A DNA stretch of 64,000 bases, from positions 1-64,000 of the forward strand of contig JAALGY010000016.1 of the NCBI GenBank assembly GCA_032358165.1, given 5' to 3'. How positions within the stretch are numbered: the stretch's first letter is position 1; each line of letters opens with the position of its first letter. The notes under the pieces were generated by a model, which saw only the letters and a program-made list of their open reading frames with translations, ran no database searches and had not been told where the DNA came from. The stretch is from Diplosphaera chodatii (taxonomy: Eukaryota; Chlorophyta; Trebouxiophyceae; Prasiolales; Stichococcaceae). The position numbers were made by a program, and so were the translations under genes. Positions 20,193-30,506 of the stretch are shown here, piece after piece.

Positions 20193-20905
20193 TCATGGCG
20201 CCCCGCCGCGGCGCCCTGCGGCGCCGCGGCCAGTCTGTGGGTCGAAGCCGGTGGCGGTGGAGGCCCGGCCTGCAGCCCAACGGGGCAGCGAGGGTAGCCA
20301 GTAGGGGCTGGGGCGGCTGCTGAGGCGGCCGCTCCTTGTGACTGTCGAGGAGGGTGACAGCGCGCCCTGGCTCCGCGTCATGGCCGCATGCGACCGCCAG
20401 GTGCCCGGCAGGTCGGCATCGTGGCGGGCGGCGCATGTGCGGGGCGTGCGCTGCCGGCGAGGCTGCAGCCAGGGCTGCTCCGGCGGGGCTGGTGATGGCG
20501 AAGTGGTGAGGGGCACGGGGCCCGGCTCCCTGTTGCAGCGGGCGATGTCGGCGAGGGTGGTCTGGCGGTTTGCCCAGTGGCAACGCCAGCGGTTGGTGGT
20601 TGCCGTGAGGAGATGGAGGGCGACGGGTGTCAGGGGGACGCCGGCAGGGAGGAGGCCCACTCGGTGAGGATGTGGTCGAGAGGGGCGTGAGCGTCTGTGC
20701 CGTCCATGTGCAATACCTCCGACAACAGGGCCAAGTGGCCCGCTTCCATGACACAGCTGTCGGGCATCGAGGCGATGGCCACGTCGACGTCTGTGTGGGG
20801 GACCCAGTGTCCGGCCGGTGGGCAGCTGTCGTCGTGGCGGCGAAGGATGCGGTCGAGTGATGGCCGCAGCGCGCCAGGGATGGCATGTCCATTACCGCAA
20901 GTGGT
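20193..20905 (-). pseudogene. LINE2 inter-ORF frame, with 29-bp deletion
   Basis: This corresponds to 37062-37805 of LINE2 copy c, where it forms an uninterrupted frame ending in TGA that overlaps the ORF2 ATG. Here 29 bp present at about 37512-37540 are missing, which shifts the frame. It encodes LHLLTATTNRWRCHWANRQ and a Pro/Arg-rich tail. It is probably the C-terminal extension of ORF1. Confidence 0.6.
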
Positions 20906-22159
20906 TCAGGTGTTCCAGAGCACCGGCTCTGAATGGCGGGCCTCCTGCAGGGCGGCGGCAGCCGCCTGTGGCGAGAGCGCCGGAGCCAGATCGACCAGGT
21001 GGGAGACGAAGCCCTCGGGGATGGGATCAAGCACCATCTCTGAGTGCCGGGTGGTGGGGGCCGGTGCGGCTGGACCGCCCGACGGCGGTGCTAGCAGCGG
21101 AGGTGCCGCTGTACGGCTGCGGGCACGAGTGGAGACGCCCGTGAAGCCAAGCCCAATGGGGCTTGCGCCAATGCGGCCGAGGGTAGAGGCCGCGGTGGGG
21201 GCCCTCAGGCGGCTGTGGACAGCCGCATAGCTGGACACCTGTCGTGCAGCCCGGGCGGAGCCGTCCAGAGTGGCAAGGTCAGTCTCCATGGCGGCGACGC
21301 CAGCGTCTGTCGCTGGAGCTGGGGTCAGCTGGGGAAGCACCTGAATGGGAGGGTCAGCGTCCGCAGCGGCGGGGCCCATGGGGCCCATGGGGCCCAAGAG
21401 GTCGCTTGTGCGACGCCGTTGTGCTGGGGGAGGTGGCTGGTCGCCGGCTACTGATGCTGTGTCAGTGCCGTCGCTGTCGAGCATGGGGTCAGCATCGTGG
21501 GCGCCGCCATCGTCGCCCGGAGGAGCCTCCATGTCGCTCATGGGTGAAGCGCCATCGTCAGAGGGGGCGGTGGCGTGCGTCGCAGTGGCCCGAGAGGGAG
21601 CTCTCCTGCTGGCGACGCCGGGTGCCGGTGTGGTGGCGGCAGCTGGTGGCGGTGGCGACGGCGGTTGCGGAGGTGGGGAGTGTTGCTGGTGGTGTGACTG
21701 GCGGGGGGGTGTGATGAGGATGTCCCTGTCGCCGGAGAAGGTGGCAGTGACCGTGATAGGGCCGGTGTGGGCGCCGCGGTCGATGTCCCGCACCCGCGGG
21801 CAGAGACCATGTGCGGGGTCCTCCATCCTCACAATCGCCCTCACGACGGTGGTGTTCCCGTGAACCGTCTGCAGGTGGGCAGGCAGGCGGGCGCCTCCCA
21901 ACATCTCGGTCAGGACCTGGAAGTCCGAGTCGTCGTAGCCTGAAGCGAGCAAGAGGGCCCGGGTGACTCCGGCAACGTTGTCGGCGTTGGCCATGTGGTG
22001 GATGATCAGCTCGGTAGTGCCGAGGGGCAGCAGCATGCCGCAGGGCTGACACTGAGTGGCCGTGACTTGGAGCTCGGCGCCCGTGGAAGGCGACAGCAGG
22101 GTGAAGCTGCGCTGCTGCAATAGGGCATCCACGTGGGCGACGCCGCCGCGAGCAGCGGT

Positions 22160-23783
22160 TTTGTTTGTTTGTTTGTTTGTTTGTTTTTTACAAAGGGCGT
22201 CCAGACCAGAACCAAGCTCAAGAACAAGGCTCTGCGGCACAATGCGGCGTCTCACGTGTGCACGTGAGGGCGGCGAAAGAATGACATGTCACACAACAGG
22301 TGTCGAACTGTGCAGATGGAGGACACTGAAACCGCAAGGGAATGCAGGGCCCATGAGACCAGCGCAAGGCAATAGTCCCGATGAGGAAGTCTAAGCTGCA
22401 TGGAATGGATAGCGGTAAGGGAAGTGCAAATAGCGATGGAAAAGGACCTTTGACCGGAAGGCTGTTTGTGTATTGCGTTTTTCAACGACTTATATACACA
22501 AACCATGGAGGGCAGATTGCCGAAGCAACCACTTGCATAGGGTGGGGTGGGTTGGTCCCACACGGAACTAGACCCGAAACTTCCGCCACCGCCAGGGATC
22601 GAACCCGGTCCCTGAACGGTGTCCAATGAATGGATAGCGGTGCATGGATGCAAACAGGCTGCAAAGGCTAAGAAGCGCGAGATCAGCAACGCCAACAACG
22701 CGGTCCAATCACCCAGGCCACAAATGCAATGTCTAGATCTACGTGACTCCATGTGACTCCACGTGATGTCACCAAAACTGTTGGATTGCTATGACCGCCG
22801 CTGATGCGGCCGGAGCCAGCGGCAGACTGCGGCAGTGGCAGCTGCGGCCAGCGGCGGCGGCGGCAACTGGCGATGGTGAAGCTGCGCGGCTGAGGAGGCA
22901 GCACACGCCGATATGACATTGTGACACAGCCGCGGGTATGTGCATCTGCAGTCTGAGAAGAACGGTCTGTGAGTGTCGGCTGTCGATGGCATGGCGGCGC
23001 AGCTGATGCCAGACGCCAGGCTACAGCAGGCTCCCCCAAACCGCTGCAAACCGGATCCGACAAGAGCCAAGGCGCTGCAGAAGCTGCGGAGGTGGATGCT
23101 GTGCGCCGCTAACGCTAGATGTGCGCCTGGCCGCTACAGGGTGACCAAGCCTGCAGCAGCGCAGTCGCGCATGCGGCGCAGGCGGCTGAAGCGGCTGCTG
23201 TGAAGGCTGATGGCGGGCTAACGGCTGTCAGAGCGTATCATGACGCCGTGTGTGATGGCTGCAGAGCTGTGATGACGCCGGCCAGGCTGTGAAGGCGGTT
23301 TCCGAAACCGCTGTGCTGCGGGATCCCTGCTGATCGCCAAACCGAACTGCCCCCGAAGTCCGGCTAGCGACGCACGGCCGGCTGCAGGCGGCTCCTATGA
23401 CGATGTAGAAGCTGCTGAAGGTGATGGTGAAGGCGTAGTACCGTAAAGGACGGCGCGAAGGGGCTGGCCTGTGGAGGCGTGCTGGGTGGTTTGGGGGTCG
23501 GAGGCGGCGGCTGTGGACTTTCCGTTTGAGCGCTTGCGATTGACGACGATGAGGAAGGTGTTGAGTGGCTGTGTGAGCGTAGAAGCGGTGTGGACGTCAG
23601 GTTCGGCTGGTAGAGGTGTTGTGCTGCCGGGATGGCAACACTTGGGCTGCTGAGATGGGCCGCAAGGCTGGCGCGCTGCTAGTGGAGGCAAGCAAGAGTG
23701 GCGAAGGCGATGACGATGCGTATGGAAGCAGCGGCAGGCCGTGCCAGGGGGCCGCTCCCCCTGGCACGGTGAAAACGGAAAAG
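22160..23783 (-). mobile_element. T1 element 4, full-length, with nested 225-bp element
   Basis: The minus-strand element has its CAAA tail at 22160-22190 and its 5' hairpin at about 23739-23769. The 11-bp TSD CGAGCAGCGGT (22149-22159 and 23784-23794) sits in LINE2 ORF1. Without the 225-bp copy (22404-22640) its length is about 1380 bp, matching T1 element 3. LINE2 copies a and c carry T1 at exactly the same site. Confidence 0.88.
22404..22640 (-). mobile_element. 225-bp element, copy D (clearest TSD)
   Basis: AATGGATAGCGG occurs at 22404 and 22629 (225 bp), with only 12 bp of the second unit. The TSD TGCATGG is at 22397-22403 and 22641-22647. The empty site AGCTGCATGGATGC is seen at 12551 and 39297. 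Confidence 0.92.
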
Positions 23784-24318
23784 CGAGCAGCGGTGGCGAA
23801 GAGCTTGACGGTGAGGACGCCATCACCGACAGCATGGGCGCCCATCAGGTCGAAGGTGCCAATGCGGTTGTCCAGCAGCTGGATGAGCTCGAGCTTGACT
23901 GTGTTGGCGTCAGCGGTGGCTGGCAAGGCGACCCTGACTGCAATGGGCAGTAGCGCAAGGCTGGTCGCCAGGTCGACAGCACGTTCGGCCCGTAGCCTAG
24001 GTGCGCCACCACGCCGCAGCTGCTCAAGCGAGAGCGTGAGGCTCATGGCTGGGAGAGGTGCAGGATGGCCGTGGTGGTGGGCGTTGGTGTAAGTGTTGGA
24101 TGAGGGGCGATGGCGGCGATGGCGGCCGCTGCTGCGGCCATGTGTGGGCAAGGGCCTAGCTGTTGGGGGTTGGGGGGCGGTGGGCGTGGCGGGAAGCATG
24201 CTAAAGGGGTGGGGACGGAGGGTTGTGGCGTGGGCGGCAGGCAAGTGCTGGGCAGCAGTGCTGGGCAGCACTCAGAGCAAGGTGCAGCAGGTGACAGGCT
24301 GAGGGTAGTTGCGGATGC

Positions 24319-25057
24319 TTTATTTGTTTGTTTGTTTGTTTTTTACAAAGGGCGTCCAGACCAGAACCAAGCTCAAGAACAGGGCTCTGCGGCACAATGC
24401 GGCTTCTCACGTGTGAACGTGAGGGCGGCTGAGTATGTCATCAAAACGTCATGTTCGAAATATGTCGATGGAGGACACTGAAACCACCACAAGGGAATGC
24501 AGGGCCCATGAGACCAGCGCAAGGCAATAGTCCCGATGAGGAAGGCTACCTAATGGTCGTACAAGTGCGGGGACCTAGCGGCGGCGGCAGCAATGCCACG
24601 CACACGCGGCTGAGTCGCACCGCTGCGGGTCTATCACTCTAGAAGATGTCAAAACGTCTGTCTGTCCACGTGCCACGGCACCCGCGGGTAAACCCAGAAA
24701 ACCCCGCGCAGACATGCAGGGACCGGTTGCGTACAAGTACGCCGAGCTCTGGGCCCGCTGGGACCGGATACGCCGCGAGGCGCCCTGCATGCTGGTGAAA
24801 GCAACCAAACCCAAAGGGACAGAGGGCTGGCGCTGGCAAACAACAGAGGGCTGGCGGCTGACGCCGCAAGCTGTCCGATATGCACAACACCGGGCACCAG
24901 GGTCTTCTGAGGCAGGCGCTCCCATCCGCGCGGGTCCCGCGGGTGGCCGCTGCTAGGTGTTGTCATGCTATCTAGGTCTTGGTCTTGGTCTTGCTCTTGT
25001 TCTTGTTCTTGTTCTTGGTCCAGTGCTGACGGGGCGGATGAGGTACGCGTATACAGG
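24319..25057 (-). mobile_element. T2 element 3
   Basis: A full-length T2 (about 740 bp) with its CAAA tail at 24319-24345 and 5' end GAGGTACGCGTATACAGG. The tail of the next T2 follows immediately at 25058, so the two stand head to tail. The antisense frame is open only from 24714, because a TGA replaces the upstream sequence of element 1. Confidence 0.83.
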
Positions 25058-25266
25058 TTTTTGTTTGTTTGTTTGTTTTTTACAAAGGGCGTCCAGACCA
25101 GAACCAAGCTCAAGAACAAGGCTCTGCGGCACAATGCGGCTTCTCACGTGTGAACGTGAGGGCGGCTGAGTATGTCATCAAAACGTCATGTTCGAAATAT
25201 GTCGATGGAGGACACTGAAACCACAAGGGAATGCAGGGCCCATGAGACCAGCGAAAGGCAATAGTC

Positions 25267-26885
25267 GTTTTTCACCGTGCCAGGGGGAGCGGCCCCCTGG
25301 CACGGCCTGCCGCTGCTCTCATACGCATCGTCATCGCCTTCGCCACTCTTGCTTGCCTCCGCGAGCAGCGCGCCAGCCTTGCGGCCCATCTCAGCAGCCC
25401 AAACTGTTGCCATCCCGGCAGCACAACACCCCTACCAGCCAAACCTGACGTCCACACCGCTTCTACGCTCACACAGCCACTGATCACCTTCCTCATCGTC
25501 GTCAACCGCAAGCGCTCAAACGAAAAGTCCACAGTCGCCGCCTCCGACCCCCAAACCACCCAGCACGCCTCCACAGGCCAGCCCCTTCACGCCGTCTCCT
25601 ACGGTTCTACACCTTCACCATCACCTTCAGCAGCTTCTACGTCGTCATAGAAGCCGCCTGCAGCCGGCCCTGCGTCGCCAGCCGGACTTCGGGGGCGGTT
25701 CGGTTTGGCGATCAGCAGGGATCCCGCAGCACAGCGGTTTCGGAAACCGCCTTCACAGCCTGGCCGGCGTTATCACAGCTCTGCAGCCATCACACACGGC
25801 GTCATGATACGCTCTGACAGCCGTTAGCCCGCCATCAGCCTTCACAGCAGCCGCTTCAGCCGCCTGCGCCGCATGCGCGACTGCGCTGCTGCAGGCTTGG
25901 TCACCCTGTAGCGGCTAGGCGCACATCCGGCTTTCAGCGGCGCACAGCATCCATCTACGCAGCTCCAGCAGCGCCTTGGCTCTTGTCAGATTCGGTTTGC
26001 AGCGGTTTGGGGGAGCCTGCTGTAGACTGGCGTCTGGCATCAGCTGCGCCGCCTTGCCATCGACAGCCGACACTCACAGACCATTCTGCTCAGACTGCAG
26101 ATGCACATACCCGCGGCTGTGTCACAGTGTCATATCGGCGTGTGCTGCCTCCTCAGCCGCGCAGCTTCACCATCGCCAGCTGCCGCCGCCGCCGCTGGCC
26201 GCAGCTGCCATTGCCGCAGTCTGCCGCTAGCTCCGGCCGCATCAGCGGCGGTCATAGCAATCCAGCAGTATCGATGGCATCACGTAGAGTCACACGGAAT
26301 CACATAGATCTAGACATTGCATTTGTGGCCTGGGTGATTGGACCGCGTTGTGGATGGATAGCGGTAAGGGAAGTGCAAATAGCGATGGAAAAGGACCTTT
26401 GACCGGAAGGCTGTTTGTGTATTGCGTTTTTCAACGACTTATATACACAAACCATGGAGGGCAGATTGCCGAAGCAACCACTTGCATAGGGTGGGGTGGG
26501 TTGGTCCCACACGGAACTAGACCCGAAACTTCCGCCACCGCCAGGGATCGAACCCGGTCCCTGAACGGTGTCCAATGAATGGATAGCGGTAAGGGAAGTT
26601 GTTGGCGTTGCTGATCTCGCGCTTCTTAGCCTTTGCAGCACGTTTGCATCCATGTAGCTTAGACTTCCTCACCGGGACTATTGCCTTGCGCTGGTCTCAT
26701 GGACCCTGCATTCCCTTGTGGTTTCAGTGTCCTCCATCTGCACAGTTCGACACTTGATGTGCGACATGACATTCTTTCGCCGCCCTCACGTTCACACGTG
26801 AGACGCCGCATTGTGCCGCAGAGCCTTGCTCTTGAGCTTGGTTCTGGTCTGGACGCCCTCTGTAAAAAACAAACAAACAAAAAAA
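25267..26885 (+). mobile_element. T1 element 5, with nested 225-bp element
   Basis: Plus orientation: 5' hairpin at about 25277-25307, tail GTAAAAAACAAAC plus an A-rich run ending at 26885. The TSD AAAGGCAATAGTC (13 bp) is at 25254-25266 and 26886-26898 inside T2. Without the 225-bp copy it is about 1.37 kb. Confidence 0.87.
26353..26599 (-). mobile_element. 225-bp element, copy E
   Basis: Unit starts at 26353 and 26578 (225 bp), with about 22 bp of a second unit. Flanks GCGTTGTGG and AAGTTGTTGG give the probable 5-bp TSD GTTGT. The empty site in other T1 copies reads GCGTTGTTGGCG. Confidence 0.88.
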
Positions 26886-26958
26886 AAAGGCAATAGTCCC
26901 GATGAGGAAGGCTACCTAATGGTCGTACAGGTGCGGGGACCTAGCGGCGGCGGCAGCA

Positions 26959-27321
26959 ATGCCACGCACTCGCGGCGAAGTCGCACCGCTGCGGGTCTAT
27001 CACTCTAGAAATGTCAAAACGTCTGTCTGTCCACGTGCCACGGCACCCGCGGGTAAACCCAGAAAACCCCGCGCAGACATGCAGGGACCGGTTGCGTACA
27101 AGTACGCCGAGCTCTGGGCCCGCTGGGACCGGATACGCCGCGAGGCGCCCTGCATGCTGGTGAAAGCAACCAAGCCCAAAGGGACTGAGGGCTGGCGCTG
27201 GCAATCAACAGAGGGCTGGCGGCTGACGCCGCAAGCTGTCCGATATGCACAACACCGGGCACCAGGGTCTTCTGAGGCAGGTGCTCCCATCCGCGCGGGC
27301 TCCGCGGGTGGCCGCTGCTAG
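26959..27321 (+). CDS. Conserved frame antisense to T2, second copy
   Basis: It encodes the same 120 residues as 15075-15437, with no visible difference in the Trp-rich core. Whether it is translated is unknown; see the entry at 15075. Confidence 0.35.
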   Translation: MPRTRGEVAPLRVYHSRNVKTSVCPRATAPAGKPRKPRADMQGPVAYKYAELWARWDRIRREAPCMLVKATKPKGTEGWRWQSTEGWRLTPQAVRYAQHRAPGSSEAGAPIRAGSAGGRC

Positions 27322-27448
27322 GTGTTGTCATGCTACTAAGGTCTTGGTCTTGGTCTTGCTCTTGTTCTTGATCTTGGCCCAGTGCTGACAGGGCAGATGA
27401 GGTACGCGTATACAGGTGAGGGTGAGTGGTGGTGGGGGACCAGGATGG

Positions 27449-27728
27449 AATGGAAAGCGGTAAGGGAAGTTGCAAATAGCGATGGAAAAGAGAACCTTTG
27501 ACCGGAAGGATGTTTGTGTATTGCGTTTTTCAACGACTTATATACACAAACAATGGAGGGCAGATTGCCGAGGCAACCACTTGCATAGGGTGGGGTGGGT
27601 TGGTCCCGCACGGAACTAGACCCGAAACTTCCGCCACCGTCAGGGATCGAACCGAGTCCCTCACGATGTCCAATGAATGGAAAGCGGTAAGGGAAGTTGC
27701 AAATAGCGATGGAAAAGAGAACCTTTGA
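27449..27728 (-). mobile_element. 225-bp element, copy F (diverged subfamily)
   Basis: A variant with AATGGAAAGCGG, GAAGTTGC and a two-base longer unit (starts at 27449 and 27676, 227 bp), plus 53 bp of a second unit ending AACCTTTGA. GATGG flanks both sides in the 92-bp minisatellite. It carries coordinated differences, so it is an older or separate subfamily. Confidence 0.87.
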
Positions 27729-30026
27729 TGGGACCGAAGGTGAAGGTGAAGGCGACGGCGGGTGCTGGCAGGTGGGGTGTGAGGGTGTAGGCGAAGGTGA
27801 GCGGCGGTGGGAGTCCAGGATGGGACCGAAAGTGAAGGTGAAGGCGACGGCGGGTGCTGGCAGGTGAGGTGGGAGGGTGTAGGTGACGGTGAGTGGCGGT
27901 GGGAGTCCAGGATGGGATAGACGGCGACGGTGAAGGCGACGGCGGGTGCTGACAGGTGAGGTGTGAGGGTGTAGGTGAGGGTGAGCGGCGGTGGGAGTCC
28001 GGTATGGGACCGAAAGTGAAGGTGATGGCGACGGCGGGTGCTGGCAGGTGAGGTGTGAGGGTGTAGGTGAGGGTGAGCGGTGGTGGGAGTCCGGTATGGG
28101 ACCGAAAGTGAAGGTGAAGGCGACGGCGGGTGCTGGCAGGTGAGGTGGGAGGGTGTAGGCGAAGGTGAGCGGCGGTGGGAGTCCAGGATGGGACCGAAAG
28201 TGAAGGTGAAGGCGACGGCGGGTGCTGGCAGGTGAGGTGGGAGGGTGTAGGTGACGGTGAGTGGCGGTGGGAGTCCAGGATGGGATAGACGGCGACGGTG
28301 AAGGCGACGGCGGGTGCTGACAGGTGAGGTGTGAGGGTGTAGGTGAGGGTGAGCGGCGGTGGGAGTCCGGTATGGGACCGAAAGTGAAGGTGATGGCGAC
28401 GGCGGGTGCTGGCAGGTGAGGTGTGAGGGTGTAGGTGAGGGTGAGCGGCGGTGGGAGTCCGGTATGGGACCGAAAGTGAAGGTGATGGCGACGGCGGGTG
28501 CTGGCAGGTGAGGTGTGAGGGTGTAGGTGAGGGTGAGCGGCGGTGGGAGTCCGGTATGGGACCGAAAGTGAAGGTGAAGGCGACGGCGGGTGCTGGCAGG
28601 TGAGGTGTGAGGGTGTAGGTGAGGGTGAGCGGCGGTGGGAGTCCGGTATGGGACCGAAAGTGAAGGTGAAGGCGACGGCGGGTGCCGGCAGATGAGGTGT
28701 GAGGGTGTAGGTGACGGTGAGCGGCGGTGGGAGTCCAGGATGGGACCGAAAGTGAAGGGGAAGGCGACGGCGGGTGCTGGCAGGTGGGGTGTGAGGGTGT
28801 AGGCGAAGGTGAGCGGCGGTGGGAGTCCAGGATGGGACCGAAAGTGAAGGTGAAGGCGACGGCGGGTGCTGGCAGGTGAGGTGGGAGGGTGTAGGCGAGG
28901 GTGAGTGGCGGTGGGAGTCTGGGATGGGACCGAAGGTGACGGTGAAGGCGACGGCGGGTGCTGGCAGGTGAGGTGTGAGGGTGTAGGTGAGGGTGAGCGG
29001 CGGTGGGAGTCTGGTATGGGACCGAAAGTGAAGGTGAAGGCGACGGCGGGTGCTGGCAGGTGAGGTGGGAGGGTGTAGGTGAGGGTGAGCGGCGGTGGGA
29101 GTCCGGGATGGGACCGAAAGTGAAGGTGAAGGCGACGGCGGGTGCCGGCAGGTGAGGTGTGAGGGTGTAGGTGACGGTGAGCGGCGGTGGGAGTCCAGGA
29201 TGGGACCGAAAGTGAAGGTGAAGGCGACGGCGGGTGCTGGCAGGTGAGGTGTGAGGGTGTAGGCGAAGGTGAGCGGCGGGGGGAGTCCGGGATGGGACCG
29301 AAAGTGAAGGTGAAGGCGACGGCGGGTGCTGACAGGTGAGGTGTGAGGGTGTAGGTGAGGGTGAGCGGCGGTGGGAGTCCGGTATGGGACCGAAAGTGAA
29401 GGTGATGGCGACGGCGGGTGCTGGCAGGTGAGGTGTGAGGGTGTAGGTGAGGGTGAGCGGCGGTGGGAGTCCAGGATGGGACCGAAAGTGAAGGTGAAGG
29501 CGACGGCGGGTGCTGGCAGGTGAGGTGTGAGGGTGTAGGCGAAGGTGAGCGGCGGGGGGAGTCCGGGATGGGACCGAAAGTGAAGGTGAAGGCGACGGCG
29601 GGTGCTGACAGGTGAGGTGTGAGGGTGTAGGTGAGGGTGAGCGGCGGTGGGAGTCCGGTATGGGACCGAAAGTGAAGGTGATGGCGACGGCGGGTGCTGG
29701 CAGGTGAGGTGTGAGGGTGTAGGTGAGGGTGAGCGGCGGTGGGGGTCCGGCATGGGACCGAAAGTGAAGGTGAAGGCGACGGCGGGTGCCGGCAGGTGAG
29801 GTGTGAGGGTGTAGGTGAGGGTGAGCGGCGGTGGGAGTCCAGGATGGGATAGACGGCGACGGTGAAGGCGACGGCGGGTGCTGACAGGTGAGGTGTGAGG
29901 GTGTAGGTGAGGGTGAGCGGCGGTGGGAGTCCGGTATGGGACCGAAAGTGAAGGTGAAGGCGACGGCGGGTGCCGGCAGATGAGGTGTGAGGGTGTAGGT
30001 GACGGTGAGCGGCGGTGGGAGTCCAG
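27729..30026. repeat. 92-bp minisatellite, main array (about 25 units)
   Basis: Tandem units with GTGGGAGTCCAGGATGGGAC and GTGCTGGCAGGTGAGG, differing by a few recurrent variants (GTCCGG for GTCCAGG; a GATAGACGGCGACGG variant that removes the usual GACCGAAAGTG). It is bracketed by 225-bp copies F and G. Minus-strand frames of 805, 840 and 939 codons cross it in all three frames. They result from a stop-free unit whose length is not a multiple of three. Confidence 0.94.
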
Positions 30027-30336
30027 GATGGATAGCGGTAAGGGAAGTGCAAATAGCGATGGAAAAGGACCTTTGACCGGAAGGCTGTTTGTGTATTGCG
30101 TTTTTCAACGACTTATATACACAAACCATGGAGGGCAGATTGCCGAAGCAACCACTTGCATAGGGTGGGGTGGGTTGGTCCCACACGGAACTAGACCCGA
30201 AACTTCCGCCACCGCCAGGGATCGAACCCGGTCCCTGAACGGTGTCCAATGAATGGATAGCGGTAAGGGAAGTGCAAATAGCGATGGAAAAGGACCTTTG
30301 ACCGGAAGGCTGTTTGTGTATTGCGTTTTTCAACGA
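30027..30336 (-). mobile_element. 225-bp element, copy G (longest second unit)
   Basis: Unit starts at 30027 and 30252 (225 bp). The second unit continues 85 bp to TTTTTCAACGA before the minisatellite resumes. This is the longest head-to-tail extension in the window. Confidence 0.9.
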
Positions 30337-30445
30337 GGTGAGGTGTGAGGGTGTAGGCGAAGGTGAGCGGCGGTGGGAGTCCAGGATGGGACCGAAAGTG
30401 AAGGTGAAGGCGACGGCGGGTGCTGGCAGGTGAGGTGTGAGGGTG
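30337..30445. repeat. 92-bp minisatellite remnant at LINE2 3' junction
   Basis: One unit and part of another, ending GTGAGGGTGTAGGC, where LINE2 sequence begins. No poly(A) or tandem tail separates them. Confidence 0.82.
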
Positions 30446-30506
30446 TAGGCGGTGTGCGTCGGCGTGAGTGTGGTGGGCATTCACCGTAGTCGTGCGAGAC
30501 AGTGCT

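Larger units (their letters stand above)
15867..20196 (-). pseudogene. LINE2 ORF2 endonuclease part, interrupted
   Basis: The frame starts at the ATG at 20196 (MSAHADRPRLRLLSLNVNG), as in the copy starting at 37065. The endonuclease is then broken successively by the 30-bp insertion, T1, T2 and LINE1, and ends in minisatellite before the RT domain. It is non-functional. The start ATG overlaps the stop of the upstream frame as ATGA (20193-20196). Confidence 0.82.
20906..24046 (-). pseudogene. LINE2 ORF1, split by T1
   Basis: The probable start is the ATG at 24046 (MSLTLSLEQLRRGGAPRLRA). The frame runs to 23784, is interrupted by T1 (22160-23783) and resumes at 22159 until TGA at 20906-20908. 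Visible parts are an N-terminal ordered region, LIIHHMANADN, a segment with ITVTATFSGDRDILITPP, a long Pro-rich linker, acidic repeats and DLLGPMGPMGP. No zinc knuckle is obvious. It likely acts as the RNA-binding nucleocapsid protein of the LINE (inference from position). Apart from the T1 insertion the frame is intact. Confidence 0.75.
15867..24265 (-). mobile_element. LINE2 copy b, 3'-deleted and broken by at least five nested insertions
   Basis: Read on the minus strand, LINE2 pieces are 24265-23784 (5' region and ORF1 start), 22159-19951, 19920-19653, 18278-18094, 17480-17414 and 16023-15867. They are separated by T1 (22160-23783), a 30-bp mini-insertion (19921-19950), T1 (18279-19652), T2 (17481-18093) and LINE1 (16024-17413). 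Each has a readable TSD. The RT half is absent. The pieces align in order with the continuous copy at 36190-39058. The 5' flank (24265-24315) looks like a 98-bp minisatellite unit. Confidence 0.87.
25058..27415 (-). mobile_element. T2 element 4, interrupted by T1
   Basis: T2 sequence 25058-25266 continues at 26886-27415 after a T1 insertion. It has the same 5' end GTACGCGTATACAGG as element 3, after which degenerate 92-bp minisatellite follows. The conserved antisense frame lies at 26959-27321 (plus) and is 120 codons long, as in element 1. Confidence 0.85.

Noticed and set aside
22404..22640. Hammerhead ribozyme (retrozyme) in the 225-bp element
   Set aside because: I looked for the CTGANGA and GAAA core in both strands of the unit and did not find it. 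Another ribozyme cannot be excluded.
25983..26402. Repeated 126-141-codon frames in T1 (MSDPVCSGLGEPAV...)
   Set aside because: The frame recurs because T1 is repeated. It is disrupted differently in copies, shares the region with overlapping frames, and resembles no protein.
27336..30480. Minus-strand frames of 805, 840 and 939 codons rich in Pro/His/Ser/Thr
   Set aside because: They cross the 92-bp minisatellite in all three frames and even run through inserted elements. They reflect a stop-free repeat unit, not a protein.
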